Assembly: GCF_030503435.1 (NCBI RefSeq)
Contig: NZ_JAUKPO010000002.1
Coordinates: 186,001-250,000, forward strand
DNA length: 64,000 nucleotides
Reading direction: 5' to 3'
DNA from: Rhodocytophaga aerolata
GTDB taxonomy: Bacteria > Bacteroidota > Bacteroidia > Cytophagales > 172606-1
Shown piece after piece: positions 26,674 through 33,954 of the stretch. The notes below the pieces were generated by a model, which saw only the letters and a list, made by a program, of their open reading frames with translations, was not told the origin of the DNA and did no database searches. How positions within the stretch are numbered: the stretch's first letter is position 1; each line of letters starts with the position of its first letter. A program made the translations under genes and the position numbers.

Positions 26674-27430
26674 ATCGATAGCCGCCCGCCGGATTAGTAA
26701 AATGGTGCAGGAACTAGCTCCCGGCACACAGGTGCAGGCTGTGCTTACGAGTGTGGCTGACTCCGTACACTGGCTGCGGCAAAACCCGCCTCCGGATCTG
26801 ATGCTACTGGATATAGAACTGGTAGACGGACAAAGTTTTGAAATTTTTGAACAAGTAGAGGTGCTGTGCCCGGTAATTTTTACCACGGCGTATGATGAAT
26901 ATGCGATCCGGGCATTCAAAGTCAACAGTATTGATTATCTGCTCAAGCCTATCCAAGAAAAAGAACTACAGCAAAGCCTGCAAAAGTTGCAGAGTCTTAA
27001 GAAAGTATATGGCGATAATAATCCGTCTTCTGTCAATATGGACATTCTGTTACAGGAGTTGCGGACTCAGCGGAAGGCCCCCATTCAGGAAAGCCGCGAC
27101 AGAATTTTAGTGAAACAAGGGCAGCGAATGTTCCCGGTTGCCACTACAGAGGTGGCCTGTTTTTTCACCAAGGACAAGCTAAATTATGTGCGTACTAAAA
27201 GCGACAAGCAGTATTTAATTGATTACACCCTGGATGAATTAGAAAAATCGCTGAACCCCAAAAACTTCTTCCGGGCAAACCGGCAATACATTATTGAATT
27301 TCATGCGGTAACCCGGGTGCATCACTATTTCCAGAGCAAATTAAAAGTAGAGATTACGCCAAAACCGGATGAAGATATTATTATCAGCCGGGAGAAAGCC
27401 GCAGAACTCCGGCTGTGGCTGGGAGAGTAA
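26648..27430 (+). CDS. LytTR-family response regulator
   Basis: 260 residues from the ATG at 26648; the frame extends 27 nt further upstream inside the kinase gene. The receiver domain (1-120) contains the acidic pocket VEDES, phosphoacceptor Asp55 in LMLLDIELVDG, TTAYDEYAIRAF and Lys100 in DYLLKPI. A linker leads to the LytTR DNA-binding domain (about 155-258), with ILVKQGQRMFPV, CFFTKDKLNYVRT and FFRANRQYIIEFHAV. It would bind direct repeats upstream of its targets when phosphorylated by the overlapping kinase gene product. Targets are unknown; the flanking lut genes are candidates. Confidence 0.93.
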   Translation: MNLVIVEDESIAARRISKMVQELAPGTQVQAVLTSVADSVHWLRQNPPPDLMLLDIELVDGQSFEIFEQVEVLCPVIFTTAYDEYAIRAFKVNSIDYLLKPIQEKELQQSLQKLQSLKKVYGDNNPSSVNMDILLQELRTQRKAPIQESRDRILVKQGQRMFPVATTEVACFFTKDKLNYVRTKSDKQYLIDYTLDELEKSLNPKNFFRANRQYIIEFHAVTRVHHYFQSKLKVEITPKPDEDIIISREKAAELRLWLGE

Positions 27431-27745
27431 AGCAGAGGCTATCGGTGATACAAATAATATATGTGTAAAAACCTGATAACAGCCTTCGCATAAGCCACCT
27501 TATATAATCTTTGGCATAGGGAGCAGGTTGTGCGGATTGTATAAAGAGGCGTTGCAAAGGCGAGGCCCGCCCGGCCTTGAGGGCAAAAGCTTTCTATTCC
27601 GTATGTAGTCAATGATTAAAATACAATGTGAATTATATAATAGATACACGTATTTCTCTCCTGCTTAAACAGAGAAATAGCAGTTACTCCCCATCCCTAT
27701 ACCTATTGTTATAGAATAGAATGCCTATGTTGCCGGGAGATTACC
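27431..27745. other. Intergenic region between convergent genes, holding repeat copy A
   Basis: 315 bp between the response regulator and lutB, which converge. Repeat element copy A fills 27473-27590, and weak similarity to copy C continues to about 27640 (shared GTCAAT and GATTAAAAT). The rest shows no gene. Confidence 0.6.
27473..27590 (+). repeat. Dispersed structured element, copy A
   Basis: About 118 bp sharing a backbone with copies B (33767-33898) and C (57562-57678). Shared blocks are GATAACAGC, CACCT, TTTGGCATAG, GTTGTGCGGATT, GTTGCAAA and GGCGAGGC, then GAGGGCAAAA. The outer inverted repeat pairs 27482-27490 with 27553-27561; the inner one pairs 27502-27509 with 27535-27542. Relative to copy C, one outer pair is C-G (27484/27559) instead of T-A, and one inner pair is T-G instead of G-C, so pairing is kept. 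It follows the response regulator gene in the sense orientation. Confidence 0.8.
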
Positions 27746-29140
27746 CTATCCTTCCTTTTTGCCGTTCTTTTTGTTTTTAACAAACCATTCTGAAAACGAC
27801 TCTTTCGGGCTATCAGGCATATCCCGTTGTTTGTACCAGGGATTCAGTTTGTTATTAATAGCTAGTGGTATATTAGCTAACACCCACCGCCCGGCTTTGC
27901 CTGCCGTAATGTAAGACCCCGGAGAAGATAGTGTCCAGGCGATTGCCTTCATCCCCAGGGCTTTGGTGTTAGCGGCATAGCCTTCTTTTACTACTACCTG
28001 CCGCCACTTATATAATTGCTCATGAATATTGATTTTTACCGGGCAAACATTGGAACAGGAACCACACAGTGTAGAAGCAAAGGGAAGGTCGGCATGCCGT
28101 TTCATATCCAGGTTAGGAGCCAGTATAGCACCTATGGGGCCTGCAATGGTATTATGGTAGCTATGTCCGCCACTTTTCCGGTAAACCGGGCAGGTATTCA
28201 TGCACGCACCACATTTAATGCATTTCAAAGAATTCCGGAAATCTTCGCGGCCCAGCTGCCGGGTCCGTCCGCAATCCACCAGAACAATATGCATCTCCTG
28301 ACCCGGACGCGGCTTCTTAAAATGACTGGAATAAATAGTAATGGGTTGGCCGGTGGCACTTCTGGCGAGTAAGCGTAAAAATACGCCCAGGTGCTTCTTT
28401 TGTGGAATAATCTTTTCCAGGCCCATAGAAGCAATATGTACCTCCGACAAATGGGCACCCATATCGGCATTGCCTTCGTTGGTACATACCACAAATTCGC
28501 CTGTTTCGGCCACGGCAAAGTTAACGCCTGTTAAGGCTCCACGCCTGGTCATAAATACATTCCGCAAATGTTTCCGGGCAATCCGGGTAAGGGTAGTAGG
28601 GTCTGATTCTCCTTTTTGTGAGCCTAAGTGTTCATGAAATAATTCGCCAATTTCTTCTTTCCGTTTATGGATACAAGGCAATACAATGTGACTTGGCGGC
28701 TCTTTGGCCAGTTGCTGAATGTATTCACCCAGGTCAGAGTTGATTACATCTATGCCCCGTTCCTGCAAGTATTCATTCAGATGACATTCCTCCGTTAGCA
28801 TGGATTTACTCTTCACCAACTGGTTTATTTCTTTGGCTTTCAAGATAGAATACACAATAGCATTGTGTTCTTCGGCATCGGCTGCCCAGTGTACGGTTAT
28901 TCCATTCTTTTTGGCATTGGCTTCAAACTGCAACAGGTATTCGTGCAAATTTGAAATTACATTGCTTTTGATACCAGAGGCAACTTCCCGTAGACTTTCC
29001 CATTCTGGAATCTGTTTAGCTACCTTATCCCGTTTCTGCCTGATCCACCACAAGGAGCCATCATGCCAGTTTACCCGTTCTTCGTCTTTAATAAATATCT
29101 CTGATAAGGCCGCATGGTCTTTTGTTGCAGGTTGCATCAT
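27746..29140 (-). CDS. lutB: Lactate utilization iron-sulfur protein LutB
   Basis: 464 residues. The N-terminal LUD domain (about 60-290) includes RRGALTGVNFAVAETGEFVV and NEGNADMGAHLSEVHIA. Two [4Fe-4S] ferredoxin-like motifs follow: CIKCGACMNTCP (Cys307, 310, 313, 317) and CGSCSNVCP (Cys359, 362, 366). The C-terminal segment (about 370-464) is the usual LutB tail. LutB passes electrons in the LutABC complex, which oxidises L-lactate to pyruvate without a flavin subunit. Its ATG overlaps the lutA stop by 4 nt, so the two are translationally coupled. lutC lies separately at 23955. Confidence 0.95.
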   Translation of the reverse strand: MMQPATKDHAALSEIFIKDEERVNWHDGSLWWIRQKRDKVAKQIPEWESLREVASGIKSNVISNLHEYLLQFEANAKKNGITVHWAADAEEHNAIVYSILKAKEINQLVKSKSMLTEECHLNEYLQERGIDVINSDLGEYIQQLAKEPPSHIVLPCIHKRKEEIGELFHEHLGSQKGESDPTTLTRIARKHLRNVFMTRRGALTGVNFAVAETGEFVVCTNEGNADMGAHLSEVHIASMGLEKIIPQKKHLGVFLRLLARSATGQPITIYSSHFKKPRPGQEMHIVLVDCGRTRQLGREDFRNSLKCIKCGACMNTCPVYRKSGGHSYHNTIAGPIGAILAPNLDMKRHADLPFASTLCGSCSNVCPVKINIHEQLYKWRQVVVKEGYAANTKALGMKAIAWTLSSPGSYITAGKAGRWVLANIPLAINNKLNPWYKQRDMPDSPKESFSEWFVKNKKNGKKEG

Positions 29141-29874
29141 ATACGTGAGTTTAATATTTCGGCAATGTGTACCACTTTTACGTTGCTTTTATTCCGGTGA
29201 AGAATACCTTCCATATGCATGAGACAGGAAAGGTCGGAGGAGGTAATATATTCCGCGCCATTTTTCAGATGATCGGTTACCCGGTCTTTGCCCATTTTTA
29301 CAGATACGGCTTCTTCGGCAATACAGAAGGTGCCGCCAAACCCACAGCATTCATCGCCCCTGTCGAGTGTTACCAGTTCCAGGTCTTGCACTAAGTTGAG
29401 TAATTGATGAGGTTTTGAGAAGGGTGCGGCATTTAATTCACTCATTTGTGCCAGATACAATCCCCGTAACCCGTGGCAGCTATGATGTACCCCTACTTTA
29501 TGCGGAAACCGGGCATTCAGCTTTTCAACTTTTAAGACATCAGTTAAAAACTCTACCAGTTCATAGATTTTATTTCGTATGCCAGTAGCTGTTTCTTCCT
29601 GTTCAGGCGAGTGTAAATGATCTTTTATATGCAATACACAACTGGCCGAAGGAGCCACGATATAATCGAACTGGGCAAAATTCTGGATAAACAGGTCATT
29701 GCATTTTTGCGTCAGGTGTTCAAAACCAGAGTTAGCCATGGGTTGCCCGCAGCAGGTTTGTTTGAGCGGATATACTACATCTACATTCAGTTGTTGAAGC
29801 AATTCTAACGTAGCTATTGCCGCAGAAGGGTATAACTGATTTACATAACAGGGTACAAAAAGTCCGACGGTCAT
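29137..29874 (-). CDS. lutA: Lactate utilization protein LutA, CCG-domain (Fe-S) oxidoreductase
   Basis: 245 residues, typical LutA length. It has two cysteine-rich CCG domains: TVGLFVPCYVNQLYP with KQTCCGQPMANSG (first), and VGVHHSCHGLRGL with DRGDECCGFGGTF (second). These bind a non-cubane cluster in the catalytic subunit family shared with heterodisulfide reductase and glycolate oxidase subunit GlcF. It is the first gene of lutAB, with a 4-nt overlap into lutB. The upstream 375 bp carry its promoter. Confidence 0.95.
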   Translation of the reverse strand: MTVGLFVPCYVNQLYPSAAIATLELLQQLNVDVVYPLKQTCCGQPMANSGFEHLTQKCNDLFIQNFAQFDYIVAPSASCVLHIKDHLHSPEQEETATGIRNKIYELVEFLTDVLKVEKLNARFPHKVGVHHSCHGLRGLYLAQMSELNAAPFSKPHQLLNLVQDLELVTLDRGDECCGFGGTFCIAEEAVSVKMGKDRVTDHLKNGAEYITSSDLSCLMHMEGILHRNKSNVKVVHIAEILNSRI

Positions 29875-30249
29875 AGGGTACAGCTATTGTATGTCCAATA
29901 AGCAATTTTCAAAGCAGGATAAAGTACTAACTAATCTTCAAAAATGAAAAGATTTTGTAGTTATTTTAATATAAGCAAAAGCTACTATGTATCATGGAGC
30001 CTTAATTTATTAATTAAGAGGCAATTGCACTGTATATTTGCACAACAGATTAGTAGAAAAAACAGAAAGCCCGTTTAACAGATGTAGTCTGAGTATTACA
30101 GCCGGTTTACTAAGATTAATATTTTAGCGACACTACAAAAACTACGACAATTATACTACCATACTTTCTTAGAATAGCACTAAACAATACAAAACCTGCG
30201 ACGAAACTTTCGTATATTTAGAGGTTATATGGTATTTTAAGGGACAACC
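29875..30249. other. AT-rich intergenic region upstream of lutA and the unknown gene at 30250
   Basis: 375 bp between divergent genes. It is markedly AT-rich, with runs such as TTAATTTATTAATTAA near 30002-30017. I see no gene, RNA or strong hairpin. It should hold both divergent promoters, but I cannot place them. Confidence 0.45.
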
Positions 30250-30948
30250 GTGAACCTAATAGGAAAATATTTTGGCAGACACGTTTTTTGGTTAGACTAT
30301 GACAAGTTTGGCAACCAACTTCCTGATAAGGATTGGATTTGCCTTGCTATTGCCAACAATGAACCTGACATTGATAATTTTGACACATTTGTTCGAACTT
30401 CTATTTCAAAAAATATTTTAGAGTTTAAAGGACACGGGCATTTCGGAGAAAAACTTCATGACCTTTTTGACGAAACTATGGTCATTATGGAAACAATGGA
30501 AAATCATAACGAGATTGGCCTAATGACCACTTGGCATAATGACGATACATTAGCAGACACTTTTTGGCAATGCTTTTTTGCAACTTGCTTACCCGAGACA
30601 GCAGATCTTGAGAACCTAAAAATCGTATGCACAGACTTAGACGGTATTAACAGATTCGACGAACTTAAAAGTTATATTGAAGAATTTGAATTGGGTTGGT
30701 TGCCTTCTGACAATGTAAAACACGAAATTTGGGAAGACCATAAGGGTTTGACTACACTTTGTTTAGCAGATGAACGTGGTAACGATTGTAGAAAACTATT
30801 AGAGTCCGGCAGTAAATTAATTCATACTTTTTATGCGAGTAGTCATTATGACGCTATGACTATTTACTATAAGTTTATGGGTTGGGGAACATATACGACA
30901 GAATTTGAAATGGACAAAGAACCGTATGAAAAGAAAAATGCGCCATAA
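30250..30948 (+). CDS. Hypothetical AT-rich protein, GTG start
   Basis: 232 residues, soluble and acidic with many aromatic residues (MNLIGKYFGRHVFWLDYDKFG, later GLMTTWHNDDTLADTFWQCFF and YYKFMGWGTYTTEFEMD). The start is GTG: the only nearby upstream ATG (in TATATGGTATTTTAA) runs straight into a stop. Base composition is lower in G+C than that of the metabolic genes around it. It begins a small accessory block that continues with the toxin-antitoxin pair at 31127. The overall look recalls bacterial immunity-type proteins, but I cannot assign a family. Confidence 0.65.
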   Translation: MNLIGKYFGRHVFWLDYDKFGNQLPDKDWICLAIANNEPDIDNFDTFVRTSISKNILEFKGHGHFGEKLHDLFDETMVIMETMENHNEIGLMTTWHNDDTLADTFWQCFFATCLPETADLENLKIVCTDLDGINRFDELKSYIEEFELGWLPSDNVKHEIWEDHKGLTTLCLADERGNDCRKLLESGSKLIHTFYASSHYDAMTIYYKFMGWGTYTTEFEMDKEPYEKKNAP

Positions 30949-31126
30949 AAAAGTCTTGCCAAAAGCAGGGTAGACGTAACGCATTTCAGCAAAAGGGATA
31001 CTATTTAACTTTTGTAGGTTTTCCAGGCTTACGTATTCCAAATTCCCCGCATTCAGCAACACCTTCTCCATTATCGCCATTTTATTCTAAACACTACCTA
31101 TTGACAAAATACTTAAATAAGACACT

Positions 31127-31360
31127 ATGGAAATTAAAGTAGAAGTACCGTTTCAACAACTATTGTCAATGGTAAAGGCCCTGACACCGGCACAGAAAGC
31201 CAGATTGCGTAAGGAACTTGATGAAGAAAAGCCAGCTTCTGACAACAAAGAAGATGACTTCATTCACTTTTTGCTCAATGGCCCGGTATATAGCGACAAA
31301 GACATAGCCATTATTGAAGAAAACAGAAAAAGTATTGCAGCATGGCGGACAAAAAGTTAA
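31127..31360 (+). CDS. Antitoxin-like protein partnering a PIN toxin
   Basis: 77 residues, charged and helical (VKALTPAQKARLRKELDEEK), lacking a clear AbrB or ribbon-helix-helix motif. Its 3' end overlaps the PIN-domain gene by 19 nt, the classic arrangement of a type II toxin-antitoxin operon with the antitoxin first. The 'LTPAQKARLRKEL' stretch resembles helical antitoxins found next to VapC proteins in Bacteroidetes and cyanobacteria. It would neutralise the toxin by binding its active site. Confidence 0.78.
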   Translation: MEIKVEVPFQQLLSMVKALTPAQKARLRKELDEEKPASDNKEDDFIHFLLNGPVYSDKDIAIIEENRKSIAAWRTKS

Positions 31361-31746
31361 TGATTGATACAAGCATTCTTATTGACTATTTCCGCAAGAC
31401 AGACAAGGCAAATTCAAGGCTCGTTGCACATTTCAGGCAATACAACCGGCTTTATATTTCAAGTATTACCGAATTTGAAGTATATAATGGGGCCACCCAA
31501 TTACACAAGCAGTTTTGGGAAGGAATGCTGCTAAGGCTGACTGTTTTGGACTTTGACGGGAAGGCAGCCAGACAAGCAGCAGAAATTGTCGGGCAACTCA
31601 GGACCAAGCGAAAAACCATAGACAAGCCTGACCTATTTATCGCTGCTACAGCAATTGTACATGGCTTAGCCTTTGACACCCTGAACCTCAAACATTTTGT
31701 GCACATTGACAATTTAGCCTTGCTTACGACAAGAAATGACGGCTGA
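31342..31746 (+). CDS. vapC: PIN-domain ribonuclease toxin (VapC-like)
   Basis: 134 residues, standard VapC size. Acidic catalytic residues coordinating Mg2+ are visible: Asp9 in MIDTSILIDYF, Glu44 in SSITEFEVYNG and Asp97 in IDKPDLFIAATA. The fourth position falls in the DTLNLKHF segment near 112-119, where many family members have N-x-K-H-F. VapC toxins cleave tRNA or rRNA to arrest growth when the antitoxin is degraded. The gene is translationally coupled to the antitoxin upstream. Its presence in an AT-rich block points to acquired DNA. Confidence 0.88.
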   Translation: MADKKLMIDTSILIDYFRKTDKANSRLVAHFRQYNRLYISSITEFEVYNGATQLHKQFWEGMLLRLTVLDFDGKAARQAAEIVGQLRTKRKTIDKPDLFIAATAIVHGLAFDTLNLKHFVHIDNLALLTTRNDG

Positions 31747-31880
31747 CCAATAACCTTCAAATCCCGTTTATCTTTGGTAGAGCAGTATAGAGTAAATTCA
31801 TGAGCTCTAGTTACGCCATTGAATAAAGCCCCAGAACGTTACCGGCTATTTTAGGCGACAAGCAATAGTCTATAGATACT

Positions 31881-33659
31881 TTATTTAGTAATCAAATTTT
31901 CTCCCCGGTCGGCTTTGGCCTTTTTATTAGACCAGATAATGGCGGCACTAATACTAGCTAATACACCTGCCAGGGCTAGCAGATATAGATAGCCTGTGGA
32001 TACATCAGGAACAGATAACTTCCCATTAGGGTCAAGCTTCTGGTAGGCAGGAATGAGCCCGGTAAAGACATAGGCTTGCAATAACACCAACACACAGATA
32101 AATGCCAGCATAATAAAACTGTGCTTTACCGTAAAGCGGAATAGCTCCGATTCTTTGCCCACCAGATGTCCGGCAGCAGCTGCTACGGCTATAGATTGGG
32201 GAGAAATCATTTTACCCACTACGCCACCAGAAACATTGGCCGCTACGGTAACCACTGGGTCTACCCCTATGGAGGTAGCCGTAGCCGCTTGCAGTTTGCC
32301 AAATAAAGCATTGGCCGAAGTATCGGAGCCAGTAATGAATACGCCTAGCCAACCTAGTACCGGAGCAAAGAACGGAAACAACACGCCAGTATTGGCCAGT
32401 GCTTCGGCCATGGTAATGGTAATGCCAGAATCATTTACAATGTAGGCAAAACCCAAGACCGAAGCGATAGTAATAATAGGAAAGGTAAGTTGCTTCAGTG
32501 TTACGATAAACTGTTGTACACCTTCTTTAAAAGTCAGTCCCAGGATGGGTATGGCCATAATAGCTGAAAGCAAAATAGCTGTTCCAGAAGCAGAAAGGTA
32601 ATTGAATTTGTAAATATGGGGCAATGTGCTTCCATTCTTGTCTACGATTACATTGTGCAGCTGCGGCATTTCAAACTGCACCAGACCAATGGCATTCAAC
32701 ACATCTTTTACCGGTTGCAATCCCCAGGCAATAATCATAATGGTAAGAAATATAAAGGGAGACCAGGCCCGGATGATCTGCCCATTCGTATAGGTAATTT
32801 CTGTATCAATGGTGGGAGCAGGTTCATTGGCAAAACGCCAGATGTTCTTGGGTTTCCATAGCTTCAAGAACACAATCAGGCACACAATAGAACCAATCCC
32901 GGCAATAACATCTGGCAGGGCAGGACCTAAATAATTGGAAGAAAACCACTGCAAAAAGGCAAATGAAAAACCTGATACCAGGATTGCTGGCAGCACTTCC
33001 ATAGATTTTTTGAAGCCTGACATCAGCATTACCAGATAAAAGGGCAGCAAGATAGATAAGATAGGTAAGGTCCGGCCTACCATCTGGGAAATAGCCATTT
33101 CCGGGATGGAAGATACCTGGGAAGCAACCGTAATAGGAATACCTATAGCACCAAAAGCTACTGGCGCTGTATTGGCAATGAGGCATATTCCCGCGGCATA
33201 TAATGGATTAAAGCCTAAACCTACCAGCATAGCTGCTGTAATGGCTACCGGAGCCCCAAAGCCTGCCGTACCTTCTAAAAAAGACCCAAAAGAAAAAGCT
33301 ATGAGTAAGGCCTGCAACCGCCTGTCGGAGGTAATAGAAGCCATGAAGTGTTTAATAATTTCGAACTGGCCGCTTTTCACCGTAATGTTGAACAGGAACA
33401 CTGCACTGATGATGATCCAGCAGATAGGGAATAAGCCGTAGAGTATGCCATTGGCCGTAGATAGCAGGGCTAACTTTACTGGCATTCCATATACCAGTAT
33501 AGCTATCAGGATGGCAATGCCAGTAGCTAATAAACTTGCCTGGTAGCCTTTCATCTTTTTAATGATCAAGGCCCAGAAGATTACCAGTATGGGGATGATG
33601 GCCACCAAGGCCGATAAAGCCATGTTATTAAATGGGTCTATGACTTGTGTCCAGTTCAT
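31881..33659 (-). CDS. lldP: L-lactate/glycolate permease (LldP/GlcA/LctP family)
   Basis: 592 residues with about 13-14 membrane helices. Family signatures include FGSFLEGTAGFGAPVAITAA (near 125-144), LIANTAPVAFGAIGIPIT, and the C-terminal GSDTSANALFGKLQ followed by SGGVVGKMISPQSIAVAAAA. Members are proton symporters for L-lactate, D-lactate and glycolate. A central soluble loop is longer than in E. coli LldP. It is transcribed leftward, away from the lutAB pair, and is the likely uptake system for LutABC. The stretch upstream of its start, 108-239 bp away, is copy B of the dispersed element. Confidence 0.93.
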   Translation of the reverse strand: MNWTQVIDPFNNMALSALVAIIPILVIFWALIIKKMKGYQASLLATGIAILIAILVYGMPVKLALLSTANGILYGLFPICWIIISAVFLFNITVKSGQFEIIKHFMASITSDRRLQALLIAFSFGSFLEGTAGFGAPVAITAAMLVGLGFNPLYAAGICLIANTAPVAFGAIGIPITVASQVSSIPEMAISQMVGRTLPILSILLPFYLVMLMSGFKKSMEVLPAILVSGFSFAFLQWFSSNYLGPALPDVIAGIGSIVCLIVFLKLWKPKNIWRFANEPAPTIDTEITYTNGQIIRAWSPFIFLTIMIIAWGLQPVKDVLNAIGLVQFEMPQLHNVIVDKNGSTLPHIYKFNYLSASGTAILLSAIMAIPILGLTFKEGVQQFIVTLKQLTFPIITIASVLGFAYIVNDSGITITMAEALANTGVLFPFFAPVLGWLGVFITGSDTSANALFGKLQAATATSIGVDPVVTVAANVSGGVVGKMISPQSIAVAAAAGHLVGKESELFRFTVKHSFIMLAFICVLVLLQAYVFTGLIPAYQKLDPNGKLSVPDVSTGYLYLLALAGVLASISAAIIWSNKKAKADRGENLITK

Positions 33660-33766
33660 GAATGAGGCCTCCTGTAGGTTTAATGATATGGATAGAAAAT
33701 GTTAGGTTTACAGTCTTGTATTGCTATAAGAAATACAGCTAAACATTGCCCTACTCTTTATAGATA

Positions 33767-33898
33767 GCTTTTGCACTCGTAGCCGGGCAGGCCTCGCTTT
33801 TGCAACATTACTCTATAGAATCCGCACAACCTGCTTCCTATGCCAAAGACTTGTCCTGTAAGGATCGCATAAGGTGCCTTTTGCAAAAGCTGTTATCG
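33767..33898 (-). repeat. Dispersed structured element, copy B
   Basis: About 132 bp on the minus strand. Read in that direction it opens CGATAACAGCTTTTGCAAAA and ends with GAGTGCAAAAGC, matching copies A and C. The outer arm GCTTTTGCAA and its complement TTGCAAAAGC are both intact. It carries an extra 15 nt (CTTACAGGACAAGTC) in the inner loop, and its inner stem is weaker. It lies between the GHL6-like gene and lldP, both transcribed leftward, so it is in the sense orientation ahead of lldP. Confidence 0.8.
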
Positions 33899-33954
33899 TT
33901 TCCTCATCTGTAGTCTTTTACTGCACTTTGCTGTAAGTCATAGAAGTATTGCAA

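Noticed and set aside
27431-27745. Possible small gene in the gap between the response regulator and lutB
   Set aside because: No frame with coding character is present; the conserved signal there is the structured repeat, not a protein.
30817-31080. Minus-strand frame of 87 codons after the unknown gene at 30250, beginning MAIMEKVLLNAGNLEYVS
   Set aside because: It overlaps the 30250 gene on the opposite strand by 132 bp, and its second half reads like shadow sequence. The first 45 codons could be a gene remnant, but I cannot tie them to a family.
31127-31746. Naming the antitoxin vapB
   Set aside because: The partner's PIN domain is clear, but the antitoxin lacks a visible AbrB or ribbon-helix-helix motif, so it is left unnamed.
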